This document shows, one piece after another, positions 26,690 through 34,598 of a stretch of DNA of 64,000 nt (position 1 is its first letter; the number at the start of each line of letters is the position of its first letter). Both the position numbers and the translations under genes were made by a program. The notes beneath the pieces are model-generated. The model saw nothing but the letters and a program-made list of their open reading frames with translations, did no database searches and was not told where the DNA came from. The stretch lies in contig NZ_JARWNX010000056.1 of NCBI RefSeq assembly GCF_029868385.1, forward strand, positions 186,001-250,000. The letters are read 5' to 3'. The stretch is from Nocardia cyriacigeorgica (lineage in GTDB: Bacteria; Actinomycetota; Actinomycetes; Mycobacteriales; Mycobacteriaceae).

Positions 26690-26724
26690 GTGGTCTCCCC
26701 TTCGCAACCGATGACGAAACGACC

Positions 26725-27777
26725 CTAGCCGAGCGCGGCGACTCTCGCGCGGAGGGCGTTCTGCACGACATCCGCGGCGCGCTCGGCACCGGCGGCCGCC
26801 AGCGCTCGATCGCGCAGTTCCCGCACAACCTTGTGCACCACGATATCCGACGACAGCCGGTCCACCTGGTCGCGCAGCCTGCGCCCGGATGCCATCGGCG
26901 CGCCGATTCCGAGGTCCCGCAAGAGCGCTGCGGTCAACCGTTGTTCTCGGATGCGGGGCGCGCACACCATCGGCACCCCGGCCAGGATCGCCTCGTGCAC
27001 CGAGTTGATGCCCGCATGTGTCACGAACACCTGCGCGCGGCGCAGGACCTCGAGCTGCGGGATCCACCGGTGCGCGATCACGTTGTCCGGTAGGGAACCC
27101 AATTCGGCCACCGGCATCTGGGCGGTCGCGAGCACGACCGTCCACTCCGATCCGGCGAAGGCGGCTGCGATTCCGCGGAAGAACTCCGCCGACCGCGTGA
27201 AGACGGTGCCCGGCGACACCACGAGTACCCGGTCACCGAATCTCGTCCAATCCACCGTGCTCGGTTCGAGTGGCACCGTGCTCAGGAGCGGGCCGACGAA
27301 ATGCGCTTCCGGGCCGAAACGACTCCGGTTCGGCTGTAGTTCGGGCAGTGTGTTGATCAGGACCGGACCTTGTCCGGCCCGCCGCGCATGCGTCGACCAC
27401 ATCGGCACCGCCCGCACCCCGTGACGTTCGGCGAGTCCCCGCGCCCAGGGGATGTGCGGGTCGATAACACACAGCTCGGTCGAGGTGGAACGCAATTCCG
27501 CCGCCATGGTCGTCGCGGTCGAGCGCCAGGCGGCCCGCCGCTGCCACCTGAGCATGCCCCGTTCGGCCAGATCCGCTGGACCGTGCCCGGCTGGTACGCG
27601 CACCCGGTGGTCGACGGGCGGCACAACGGCCACGGCTCCGGTCGTCTCGATCGCCTGGCGGTAGCGGGCTCCGGCGATCATCCGCACCGGTATCCCCCGC
27701 CGCACCAGCTGCCCGGCCACCGCCAGCATCGGTGCCACATGCCCCCACGCCGAATACGGCACCAACACCATCCCCAT
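26725..27777 (-). CDS. GT1 family glycosyltransferase, macrolide-glycosyltransferase-like
   Basis: The protein of about 350 residues has the GT-B fold of UDP-sugar-dependent transferases. N-terminal MVLVPYSAWGHVAPMLAVAG carries the catalytic His region. The C-terminal donor-binding motif is HRWIPQLEVLRRAQVFVTHAGINSVHEAI, of which FVTHAGINSVHEAILAGVPM is the core. Similarity is to MGT-type enzymes that glycosylate macrolides, though the acceptor could be another small molecule. The start is ATG 27777 or 27771; the long open frame upstream is antisense to the pentapeptide gene and is rejected. It is 35 bp upstream of the STAND NTPase gene on the same strand. Confidence 0.88.
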   Translation of the reverse strand: MGMVLVPYSAWGHVAPMLAVAGQLVRRGIPVRMIAGARYRQAIETTGAVAVVPPVDHRVRVPAGHGPADLAERGMLRWQRRAAWRSTATTMAAELRSTSTELCVIDPHIPWARGLAERHGVRAVPMWSTHARRAGQGPVLINTLPELQPNRSRFGPEAHFVGPLLSTVPLEPSTVDWTRFGDRVLVVSPGTVFTRSAEFFRGIAAAFAGSEWTVVLATAQMPVAELGSLPDNVIAHRWIPQLEVLRRAQVFVTHAGINSVHEAILAGVPMVCAPRIREQRLTAALLRDLGIGAPMASGRRLRDQVDRLSSDIVVHKVVRELRDRALAAAGAERAADVVQNALRARVAALG

Positions 27778-27831
27778 GCCATCATCTTCGAACACGACAG
27801 CGCCACAAGGCCAATCAGGGTGGGAGCAGAT

Positions 27832-28701
27832 ATGAGCACGACCGCGCTGACGCGCACACAACGCGTATTCGCCATCATCGGCGGTGTCGTCGCGATCGCG
27901 GCGATCATCTGGTTGGTGTACCAGGTACCGGCGTGGCTCACCCGTGATGTGAAAGAGGCCGAAGGTTTCCGCACGCAGCTCGTCCAGCTGATCGGGTTCG
28001 GCATCGCCGGAGCTGTCGCCGTCTACGGCATCAAGAAGCACTACCTGGACCGGGACAAGCAGTACACCGACAGCTACAGCGCCGCGGTCAGCAAGCTGGG
28101 TTCGGCCGACTCCTTCCTGCGTGCCGGTGGCGCCCGCGAGCTGGAGCGGATCATGGACTACACGCCCGCCGACCAGATTCGCGTGGTCGAGACCTACGCC
28201 GATTTCCTTCGACATCACTCCGCGACGAGTGACCGACCGGATTCGGCGCAAAGACCTGCGGCCGATGTCACCGCGGTGCTTGCCGCGTTGCGCCGCCGAC
28301 GAGTGGCCGCCGACGAGCCGACGCTGGATCTGAGCCGAATCCAGGTGCCCAACGCGGACATGCGCGGTATGCGTCTGCCCGGTGCCGACTTGTCGCGCAG
28401 CAATCTGAACGGTGCGGACCTCACCGACGCGACGCTCACCGACGCCGACCTCACCGCGACGACATTCAACAGAGCCGACCTGTCGAACGCCCGCCTCTGC
28501 CGCGCGAAGCTGATCGATGCCCGGTTCGTCGCCGCGACTCTGCGCGGCGCCGATCTGACCGGCGCGGATATGACGGGGTGCGCGCTGAAGGACGCCGATC
28601 TGCGTGGCGCGGATCTCCGCGAGGTTCGCGGGCTCACCGCCGAACAACTCGCCGACGCCCGCACCGACGCCACCACACGGCTACCCGATCACCTCGCATG
28701 A
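27832..28701 (+). CDS. membrane-anchored pentapeptide repeat protein
   Basis: The 289-residue protein has two N-terminal transmembrane helices (about residues 12-32 and 48-64) and a helical middle part. Its C-terminus has pentapeptide repeats from about residue 170 with A(D/N)LxX units such as GADLSRSNLNGADLTDATL. Pentapeptide repeats form a right-handed quadrilateral beta-helix; a membrane-anchored form usually has scaffold roles. Fluoroquinolone-type DNA mimicry is less likely given the anchors. The ATG at 27832 follows GGGAG. It is divergent from the glycosyltransferase, with only 54 bp between starts. Confidence 0.9.
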   Translation: MSTTALTRTQRVFAIIGGVVAIAAIIWLVYQVPAWLTRDVKEAEGFRTQLVQLIGFGIAGAVAVYGIKKHYLDRDKQYTDSYSAAVSKLGSADSFLRAGGARELERIMDYTPADQIRVVETYADFLRHHSATSDRPDSAQRPAADVTAVLAALRRRRVAADEPTLDLSRIQVPNADMRGMRLPGADLSRSNLNGADLTDATLTDADLTATTFNRADLSNARLCRAKLIDARFVAATLRGADLTGADMTGCALKDADLRGADLREVRGLTAEQLADARTDATTRLPDHLA

Positions 28702-28779
28702 CCACGATGGGCTTCCGACTCGGGTCGAGTTGCGTGGTGAGCGGTATACGGAGCGAAAGTGGTCCCCGGCCTGGATCTT

Positions 28780-29277
28780 TCAGGATTTGCTCGGCTGTAC
28801 CCAGCGGCGCAGCGCGTCGATGGTCGATTCGGGTGAGGTGTTGAAGCAGAATTTCACGCCGGGCGATATGTCGTTGACCACGTTCACGAGTCGTTCGAAC
28901 AGCAGCGTGTATTCCGGTGCCATGCGCACTCCGGCGCCGATCATCGCGACACCGAATGGTTCGGCGGCGCATGCGCGGATCCGCGCCTCGGCCGCGTCGG
29001 GGTCGGCGGGTACCTGGCAGGACACGAAGTCGAATCCGGCTTCGCGCAGCGCGGCCTCTCCCGCCGCGATGCGCGCGGTCAGCGTGGCCTGGTCCAGGCC
29101 GGGGATCCTGCTGTAGTCGAGGGCTGCGGGGCCCAGGCCGATCGATAGGACGGTGTTCACTCCGCTCGAGCCTTCCATTCGCTCGGTTCCCTTCTGTTGC
29201 GATATCCAGAATCCGATCGCACCGACGACGAGCAGCAGGGCCACACCGCCCGCGATCGTCCGTCGCCCGGTCACCAC
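28780..29277 (-). CDS. conserved hypothetical protein, possibly membrane-anchored
   Basis: The protein is 165 residues from GTG 29277. The part from VLSIGLGPAALDYS to the end matches a widespread bacterial family of about 130 residues, recognisable by FGVAMIGAGVRMAPEYTLLF and the C-terminal FCFNTSP...RW; its function is unknown. That family normally starts near residue 40. The first 35 residues here contain a good hydrophobic helix (AGGVALLLVVGAIGFWIS), so either it is anchored or the real start is the ATG at 29178. It overlaps the end of the broken SDR gene by 7 bp. Confidence 0.75.
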   Translation of the reverse strand: MVTGRRTIAGGVALLLVVGAIGFWISQQKGTERMEGSSGVNTVLSIGLGPAALDYSRIPGLDQATLTARIAAGEAALREAGFDFVSCQVPADPDAAEARIRACAAEPFGVAMIGAGVRMAPEYTLLFERLVNVVNDISPGVKFCFNTSPESTIDALRRWVQPSKS

Positions 29278-29791
29278 CGCGTGGAACCGTTGCGGTCGAA
29301 GAAGCCACCGGTCGGGCCGTCGAGGCCGATGCTCGCCAGCTCGACGATCGCGTCGGTGCCTGCACGCACCGTCTGGAATCCGGCGTGGTCGGTGAGGTCG
29401 GTGGCGGTGTAGCCCGGATCGACGGCGTTGATGCGGATGTCCGGGAGGGCGCGGGCGTACTGGGTGGTGATCATGTTCAACGCGGCTTTCGTCGCCGGGT
29501 AGCCGAGGGTGGGTGGCACCAGGCCGACCAGATTCGGATCGGTCATGGTGGCGATCGACCCCATCCCGCTGGACACCATGACGATCCTCGGGTGCTCGGC
29601 GGCGCGCAACAGCGGCAGGAAGGCGTGGGTCATGCGGACCGCGCCGAAGACATTGGTCTCGAACACCTCGCGGAGGTCGGACGCGCGAGTGTCGGCGGGA
29701 AAACCTGCCAACCCAGGCTCGCGAACCGGCGCACGGTTTCGCGGCCCAACCCTTTGTTCGCCCCGGTGACCAGGGCGGTTGTCGTCGTCAT
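29271..29791 (-). pseudogene. SDR gene broken by an internal frameshifting deletion
   Basis: The N-terminal frame starts at ATG 29791 and gives the SDR nucleotide-binding motif VTGANKGLGRETVRRF, then GWQVF. Near 29705 the homology jumps to another frame, beginning AGFPADTRASDLREVFETN and running on through VMVSSGMG, YPATKAALN and the C-terminus. About 60-70 residues (beta-2 to the NNAG motif) are missing. Both sides share GCAGGTTTTC at the joint, consistent with a deletion between short repeats. The catalytic Ser-Tyr-Lys remain but the frame is lost. It is divergent from the XRE regulator, a common arrangement for SDR/XRE pairs. Confidence 0.8.
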
Positions 29792-29880
29792 GCCCTCAGT
29801 GTGGTGCCGCCGCCCAGGGGCCACCAGGACTGCTCACGCATGGGACGGGCGGTACCACCTCATGGATGCCACGATTGGGC

Positions 29881-30732
29881 ATGGACAGAGCTGAGCTGGC
29901 TGCCGTGGTGCGCACCGCGCGTTCACGCATCACGCCCGCCGATGTCGGACTGCCGTCGGGACTGCGGCGACAGGTGCCGGGACTGCGCCGTGAAGAGGTC
30001 GCGCTGTTGGCGGGGCTCAGCGTCGACTACATCGTGCGGCTCGAGCAGGGGCGCGGGCCGAAACCGTCCGCGCAGGTGCTCGGTGCCCTGACTCGCGCGC
30101 TGCGGCTCGGCGATGACGACCGCGATACGGTGTTCCGGCTCGCCGGTTCCGAACCGCCGCGCGCCGGGCAGGTGCCGATGCTCGTGCGGCCGAGCGTGCT
30201 CCAGATGCTGGATCGCATGTCCGATCTGCCAGCCGTGGTGCTTTCGGCCAAATCCGATGTGCTGGCGTGGAATCCGCTGGCGGCGGCGCTGCTCGGCGAC
30301 TTTTCCGCTGTACCGCCTGCGCAACGAAATCTCATCCGGCAGCGGTTTCTCGGCGGCGGCCTGCACCGCGAGCAGCCGACCTCCGAGGAGGAGCAGGAGG
30401 CGGCCGCTCACTGTGTGGGGTGCTTGCGCACCGCGCAGGCCCGTTACCCCGACGATCTCGACCTCGCCCACCTCATCGGCGCGCTGCGTTCCGGCGGTGC
30501 GCGATTCGATGAGCTGTGGCGGGCCGGACGCTCGGGGGCGATCCGGGCCACCACGGTCACCGTCGCACATCCCGAACTCGGCCCGCTCACCCTCGACTGC
30601 AATGTTCTCCTGGAACCGGACAACGACCAGACGATCCTGGTCTACTCCGCCGCGCCCGGCACGCAGGAAACCACAGCCCTCGATCTCCTACGCGTCACCG
30701 GAGGGCAACGCTTCGACCATCACGCGCGCTGA
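29881..30732 (+). CDS. XRE family regulator with MmyB/MltR-like ligand-binding domain
   Basis: The 283-residue protein has an N-terminal helix-turn-helix (PGLRREEVALLAGLSVDYIVRLEQGR) whose core is EEVALLAGLSVDYIVRLEQ. The C-terminal MmyB-like domain follows, with LDRMSDLPAVVLSAKSDVLAWN and the end motif LVYSAAPGTQETTALDLL. In actinobacteria such regulators usually repress a divergent SDR gene and respond to a small ligand. Here the SDR partner is the broken gene at 29271-29791, so the regulator may have lost its target. The ATG is at 29881. Confidence 0.92.
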   Translation: MDRAELAAVVRTARSRITPADVGLPSGLRRQVPGLRREEVALLAGLSVDYIVRLEQGRGPKPSAQVLGALTRALRLGDDDRDTVFRLAGSEPPRAGQVPMLVRPSVLQMLDRMSDLPAVVLSAKSDVLAWNPLAAALLGDFSAVPPAQRNLIRQRFLGGGLHREQPTSEEEQEAAAHCVGCLRTAQARYPDDLDLAHLIGALRSGGARFDELWRAGRSGAIRATTVTVAHPELGPLTLDCNVLLEPDNDQTILVYSAAPGTQETTALDLLRVTGGQRFDHHAR

Positions 30733-30752
30733 TGTCCGCGCCGACATGACTG

Positions 30753-30780
30753 CGACGGCACCCTCATCACCGTGCCGTCG
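30753..30780. terminator. hairpin between convergent XRE and YqcI/YcgG genes
   Basis: A perfect 9-bp stem CGACGGCAC/GTGCCGTCG around a 10-nt loop lies in the 98-bp spacer between converging genes. There is no U-tract, as is often the case in high-GC actinobacteria. Confidence 0.7.
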
Positions 30781-30830
30781 TGGGCGCTTCGATGAGTTCG
30801 GGTGACACCGCGGCCGAACGTGGGACCTGG

Positions 30831-31547
30831 TCAGGCTCCCGGAACACCCACCAATGCGTGTTCTTCCGCCGCTGGGCGGGCGGCGAAGGGGCATTGCCAG
30901 TCGGCGGGTTTGGGGCGGCCGGAGTAGCGGCGGGCTTCGGAGAGCTGCTCGTATTCGAGCAGGTTCGGGTTGATATCGCCTTGCAGCATGATGTCCTGTT
31001 TGCGGATCTTCTCCGCCAGGCGGTCCCACATACCCGCCGCTTTGATGCGGCCGAACTGCTCATGGGAGTTGAACGCCAGCATGGGGAACGGCGGGCGGCG
31101 GCCGAACCGCCGATGGGTCTCGTGCAGGCCGATGACGAAGAACGGGTGGCCCGCCACGCTGTAGCCGAACTCGCCGGACTGTGGGTCGCAAGAGTAGCCG
31201 TCGGCCCAGGCGTATTTGTCGGCGTCGGCCTCGTGCAGTAGTTGCAGGTGCTGCCACAGCAGTTCCTCGAAGCGCAGTTCGTCCACGCCGCGTGGCTGCT
31301 CGAAGGTCGCGATGAAGCTGGTGAACTTACGTGCGCTCCACTCGGCCGAGCCCACGAATTCCGCAAGGTCCAATGCCATCAACCGTGCCGAGTCCTCGCC
31401 GCCCATCACCTCGTAGTGACGGTGGGTGATCCCGCCCTGCCGCCAGGCGGAGCGACCCGCCAGACAGGCGAACCGGTCCCCGAGCAGGAACCTCTCCAGT
31501 TCGGCCCGCGCGTCCGTCGTCAATCCCGATGTTTCCTTTCCGACCAC
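30831..31547 (-). CDS. YqcI/YcgG family protein (heme-dependent N-oxygenase-like)
   Basis: The 238-residue protein belongs to the YqcI/YcgG family. Studied members, such as GntA of guanitoxin biosynthesis, are heme proteins that hydroxylate amino or guanidino nitrogens. Typical parts are RFACLAGRSAWRQGGITHRHYEV near the N-terminus (core GRSAWRQGGITHRHYEV), FVIGLHETHRRFGRRPPFPMLAFNSHEQF in the middle, and the C-terminal DWQCPF. No biosynthetic partner genes are adjacent, so the substrate is unknown. Start is GTG 31547 or TTG 31523; a GGAAAGGA site favours the latter slightly. Confidence 0.82.
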   Translation of the reverse strand: MVGKETSGLTTDARAELERFLLGDRFACLAGRSAWRQGGITHRHYEVMGGEDSARLMALDLAEFVGSAEWSARKFTSFIATFEQPRGVDELRFEELLWQHLQLLHEADADKYAWADGYSCDPQSGEFGYSVAGHPFFVIGLHETHRRFGRRPPFPMLAFNSHEQFGRIKAAGMWDRLAEKIRKQDIMLQGDINPNLLEYEQLSEARRYSGRPKPADWQCPFAARPAAEEHALVGVPGA

Positions 31548-31790
31548 GTGTCCTGGGTCGAGGAGGAATCATCGACTCACCTGGTGAATGCACCCACCTC
31601 GACCGCGTTGCGCGCGTATCTTGTCAGCCGACCGGCAGGTCGCGCGAATCGGGCGGAAGACCATCAAGAACGGATTGCCGCGATGACGGGCCGAAACCGC
31701 CCATCGGCATGTCGCGGATCACACCGCCGGGGGCATGCGGGGCTCGTTTCTGATGCTGATACCGGGGTCGGCCCCGACCTCGGACCCCCG

Positions 31791-32135
31791 CTACGGGAGT
31801 CGATCGCCCGGTGCTGGGCGACCCTCGAAGTGGGCATACCCCGTCGGATCGATCGGCCGCGGCGGCACCTCCCGCAGGACATCGACGATCTTCTTCCACC
31901 GACTGCGCTCCGCGCGCAACGCGAGTTCGGCGCCGGAACCCGAAGCGGCTGCGATCGCCGTGTCGTGGTCCTGCGGCATATCGGCGATGTGCGCGGCTCG
32001 GGCCCGCATCTCCTCGATCTCGGCGTCGATCGCGGCGAGGACGCCTTCGGCAGTAGTCACCAATTCCGGCGTGATCGGCAGAGCACGCGCGAAGTTCTCG
32101 CTCGCGGCCTGCAACGCCATGCCCTGTCCGAACAT
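31791..32135 (-). CDS. small hypothetical protein downstream of the DUF397 cluster
   Basis: The 114-residue protein has a long amphipathic helix with heptad-like spacing (residues about 20-55, PELVTTAEGVLAAIDAEIEEM). It shows no motif I recognise. Codon usage and third-position GC fit a real gene. It follows the DUF397/XRE cluster on the same strand, after a strong hairpin. An ATG at 32135 is the likely start; a GTG at 32147 is possible. Confidence 0.6.
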   Translation of the reverse strand: MFGQGMALQAASENFARALPITPELVTTAEGVLAAIDAEIEEMRARAAHIADMPQDHDTAIAAASGSGAELALRAERSRWKKIVDVLREVPPRPIDPTGYAHFEGRPAPGDRLP

Positions 32136-32155
32136 CCACCCATTCTGCACCCCAC

Positions 32156-32183
32156 TGCGGCCTTCTCCGTGAAGAAGGCCGCA
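32156..32183. terminator. strong hairpin between the last DUF397 gene and the downstream small gene
   Basis: TGCGGCCTTCT pairs perfectly with AGAAGGCCGCA (11 bp) around a 6-nt loop. It lies 39 bp after the stop of the last DUF397 gene and 20 bp before the start of the next, so it could end the XRE-DUF397 transcript or attenuate the small gene. Confidence 0.75.
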
Positions 32184-32221
32184 GCGCGCGGCCGAACTAG
32201 ATCGACGTGGGATGTGCGACG

Positions 32222-32428
32222 TCAGGTGCGGTCGAACTTCCCGCCCGTGGTGCCGGTGAGGAAGGCGTCCCATTCGGCTGGCGTGAAGATCAGGGCCGAG
32301 CCGGTCGGGTTCTTCGAGTCCCGGACACCGACCGCGCCTCCGTCGAGGTGAGCGATCTCCACACACGCGTCCGCATTGGCGGATCGGCTGCTCTTGAACC
32401 ATCGGGTACCGGACAGATCAACGCTCAT
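32222..32428 (-). CDS. DUF397 protein, third copy
   Basis: This 68-residue DUF397 protein starts MSVDLSGTRWFKSSRS, the family hallmark, and continues with CVEIAHLDGGAVGVRDSKNP and FTPAEWDAFL. It is the most diverged of three tandem copies, ending TGTTGGKFDRT. DUF397 proteins work with XRE-DUF5753 regulators in actinobacterial development and antibiotic control, as in the BldB/WhiJ type, perhaps as antagonists or partners of the DNA-binding protein. Confidence 0.93.
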   Translation of the reverse strand: MSVDLSGTRWFKSSRSANADACVEIAHLDGGAVGVRDSKNPTGSALIFTPAEWDAFLTGTTGGKFDRT

Positions 32429-32472
32429 GCCTCAGCTCCTTACCGTCGAGCGGATTTGGTGCGATCCATACT

Positions 32473-32679
32473 TCAGGCGTGGTCGAACACACCACCTGCG
32501 GCGTCGCCCAGGAAGGCGTCCCATTCGGCCGGGGCGAACACCAGAGCCGGACCGGTCGGATTCTTCGAGTCCCGAACGCCGACCATGCCCTCCTGGAGAT
32601 GCGCGACCTCCACACAAGCATTCGCGTCCGCAGAGCGGCTGCTCTTGAACCAACGGGCACCGGACAGATCAACACTCAT
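32473..32679 (-). CDS. DUF397 protein, second copy
   Basis: This 68-residue tandem copy has MSVDLSGARWFKSSRSADAN and FAPAEWDAFLGDAAGGVF. It differs from the first copy mainly in HLQEGMV for HLDGGAV. It is separated from the neighbouring copies by 44-46 bp spacers that also resemble each other, so the duplicated unit is gene plus spacer. The ATG follows a GAGGAGTTCG-type ribosome site inside the repeated spacer. Confidence 0.95.
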   Translation of the reverse strand: MSVDLSGARWFKSSRSADANACVEVAHLQEGMVGVRDSKNPTGPALVFAPAEWDAFLGDAAGGVFDHA

Positions 32680-32725
32680 GCCTCGAACTCCTCACCGTCG
32701 AGCAGATTTCGCATGACCCCACGCT

Positions 32726-32932
32726 TCACGCGTGGTCGAACATTCCAGTGGTCGCGTCGCCAAGGAACGCGTCCCACTCGGCCGGAGTGAACACCAAAGC
32801 CGGACCCGTCGGGTTCTTAGAGTCACGGACACCGACCGCGCCTCCGTCGAGGTGGGCAACTTCCACACACGCGTTCGCGTGTTCCGACCGGCTGCTCTTG
32901 AACCAGTTCGCTCCGGACAGATCAACGCTCAC
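32726..32932 (-). CDS. DUF397 protein, first copy, coupled to the XRE gene
   Basis: The first 68-residue copy begins with GTG at 32932 and overlaps the XRE-DUF5753 stop by 4 bp (GTGA), so it is translationally coupled to the regulator. That coupling marks it as the ancestral partner, with the other two as later duplicates. The sequence is close to copy two: DGGAVGVRDSKNPTGPALVF and AEWDAFLGDATTGMFDHA. Confidence 0.95.
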   Translation of the reverse strand: MSVDLSGANWFKSSRSEHANACVEVAHLDGGAVGVRDSKNPTGPALVFTPAEWDAFLGDATTGMFDHA

Positions 32933-33810
32933 GCCTCGAACTCCTTTGCTATCTCCAGGATCAGCGACCTGGTGTCTTGTTCGTCCAACGCTACACGCTG
33001 GAGCCCTGCCCAGGCGTCCCGATATCGCTGAATCTCGGCCTCCTGCTCCAGATAGAGATGCCCGGTGTACTCCTCCACGTAAACCACAGGGGGCTCGATC
33101 ATCCGCGACGATGGCAGGGGTGGGAACTCCAGCAACGTGAACGAACCGACTTGAAGTCCAATGTGCCCGTCAACGGACAGCGGCACGACCCGGATAGAGA
33201 TGTTCGCCCGGTTTCCGACGTCCGCCAGATGCCGGAGCTGCCGCGCCATCACAGATGGCCCGCCCACCCGGTGCCGGAGTGCCGCCTCCGACAGGATGAC
33301 GTTCATACTGAACCCATCCTGATCCAGCTTCGCTTGCCGCCGTGTCGCCAACTCGACTCGCTGCTCCACCTCGACGGTCGGCATGGTCGGGTTGGAGACC
33401 CAGATCATGTCCCGCCGGTACTCCGGGATCTGTAGGAGCCCATGCACGAGGGTCAGCTGGAATGTCGTGATCGTTTGTGCGGCGTCCTCCAATCCAAGGT
33501 AGTGGTCGAACTTCGGTGCAACCGGATAGCTCCTCCACCACCCGTTTCCAGCCTTCTTCGCCTCCTCGACCTCCGCGGCCAGCGTCAGCAACCGCTCTCG
33601 CTCGACCTGGGTCGCCCCGTACTCATCGCACAGGGCGTTGACATACACCCGTGACAGTTTGGTCGGTAGTCCGTCCTCCATCCGTCCGATCGTTTGCGGC
33701 GAGATCTCGATGACCTTGCCCGCCGCTGTCTGGCTCTTGCCCGCCCGCATCCGCAACCTGCGCAGTTCCCGCCCGGCCGCCCGTTGAGGGAGTGTCGACC
33801 CCGCTGCCAT
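32929..33810 (-). CDS. XRE family regulator with DUF5753 domain
   Basis: The 293-residue protein has an N-terminal helix-turn-helix (about residues 12-65, RELRRLRMRAGKSQTAAGKV and SPQTIGRMEDG). A DUF5753 domain (about 95-285) follows, with the recognisable GLLQIPEYRR and the C-terminal EIQRYRDAWAGLQRVAL. It is the Streptomyces WhiJ/AbaA-orfA type, normally paired with a DUF397 protein. Three such genes follow immediately. The divergent spacer to the two small plus-strand genes contains GTTC-N8-GAAC, a possible binding site. Confidence 0.94.
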   Translation of the reverse strand: MAAGSTLPQRAAGRELRRLRMRAGKSQTAAGKVIEISPQTIGRMEDGLPTKLSRVYVNALCDEYGATQVERERLLTLAAEVEEAKKAGNGWWRSYPVAPKFDHYLGLEDAAQTITTFQLTLVHGLLQIPEYRRDMIWVSNPTMPTVEVEQRVELATRRQAKLDQDGFSMNVILSEAALRHRVGGPSVMARQLRHLADVGNRANISIRVVPLSVDGHIGLQVGSFTLLEFPPLPSSRMIEPPVVYVEEYTGHLYLEQEAEIQRYRDAWAGLQRVALDEQDTRSLILEIAKEFEA

Positions 33811-34055
33811 GTCGTTAGCCTCGCTATCGGATTGTTCGAATTATGGAACGCCTCGTCATGGAGCATGCGGTCGCGTGTCGGCCCACCGCAGAATCTTGGC
33901 AACTCGGCAGAAGAAACACGATCGTGCACATTCCAAAAACCTTGCGCGGCGCGTCTACTGGGTACAGCTCCGAGCGCGAGGCGAGGTCCGACCCCACCGG
34001 ACCCCTGGCGCTCGGGGCACACCAGCCGATTACGACACCGGAGGTGCCAGCAATT

Positions 34056-34241
34056 ATGAACGCCCTTCCCCCTTTTCGCCACCATGCGGTGCTGACCATG
34101 ACCGTCGAGCTCGCGCACCGGGTGATGCAGGAGCACATCGACTGCCCGGTCACCGTGTGTGCGATCAAATCGCAGGCGAAAACCTTACTGGTGCAACAGA
34201 AACGCCTCGCACCGTCGGGTCGCATGAAATTCGGGTACTGA
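34056..34241 (+). CDS. small hypothetical protein divergent from the XRE gene
   Basis: The 61-residue protein starts at ATG 34056 behind a strong GGAGGTG site. It has two cysteines (DCPVTVCAIKSQAKTLLVQQ) and a basic tail. No family is recognised. It is followed after 3 bp by a second small gene, so the two form an operon facing away from the XRE-DUF397 cluster. Confidence 0.7.
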   Translation: MNALPPFRHHAVLTMTVELAHRVMQEHIDCPVTVCAIKSQAKTLLVQQKRLAPSGRMKFGY

Positions 34242-34244
34242 GCC

Positions 34245-34523
34245 GTGGACCGATTGCGCGATATCGAAATCGATGTCCTCCGCGATGTGATAGACGCGGT
34301 GGATGCCCGGCTGGACACCATCGCGAATCTCCGGGTGCCGCGATCGAAGGTGTACGCCTCGGTCATCTACGCCGTCATTTCCAGTGCACGGGATACCGGA
34401 CATTACGGCGCCGGGATGCTGGCCAACGCACCCTTACTCGATTCGATCCTGTCGGGAGCCGAGGGCACCGAACACGGCGCCGCCATCTTCGCGACCCTGG
34501 TGGACCTCAACGCCCTCAATTAG
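34245..34523 (+). CDS. small hypothetical protein, second gene of the pair
   Basis: The 92-residue acidic, mostly helical protein starts with GTG at 34245, only 3 bp after the upstream stop, so it is probably translationally coupled. Its longest helices would be DVLRDVIDAVDARLDTIANL and KVYASVIYAVISSARDT. No domain is recognised. Co-orientation with the 61-residue gene and position opposite the XRE regulator suggest control by that regulator, which is inference. Confidence 0.7.
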   Translation: MDRLRDIEIDVLRDVIDAVDARLDTIANLRVPRSKVYASVIYAVISSARDTGHYGAGMLANAPLLDSILSGAEGTEHGAAIFATLVDLNALN

Positions 34524-34598
34524 CGACAGCCCGCCCGACACATCGAATCGGGCATCGACCGAACACCTTTCACTTCGCCGACGCCGCGCACCGGCTCG

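Larger units (their letters stand above)
32222..32932 (-). repeat. tandem triplication of a DUF397 gene unit (about 252 bp each)
   Basis: Three successive units with start-to-start distances of 253 and 251 bp. Both the 68-codon genes and the spacers (each carrying a CTCCT-CACCGTCGAGC-like block on the plus strand) are similar. The proteins differ at roughly 10-20 positions, so the duplications are not very recent and all copies stayed open. Confidence 0.9.

Noticed and set aside
26690..27145. N-terminal extension of the STAND NTPase frame to 809 residues
   Set aside because: The extra 152 residues overlap the glycosyltransferase gene in another frame and are Arg/Gly-rich; ATG 26689 has its own GGGGAG site.
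27778..28647. N-terminal extension of the glycosyltransferase frame to 640 residues
   Set aside because: Antisense to the pentapeptide repeat gene; it mirrors its repeats (periodic Gly/Arg pattern), a known artefact.
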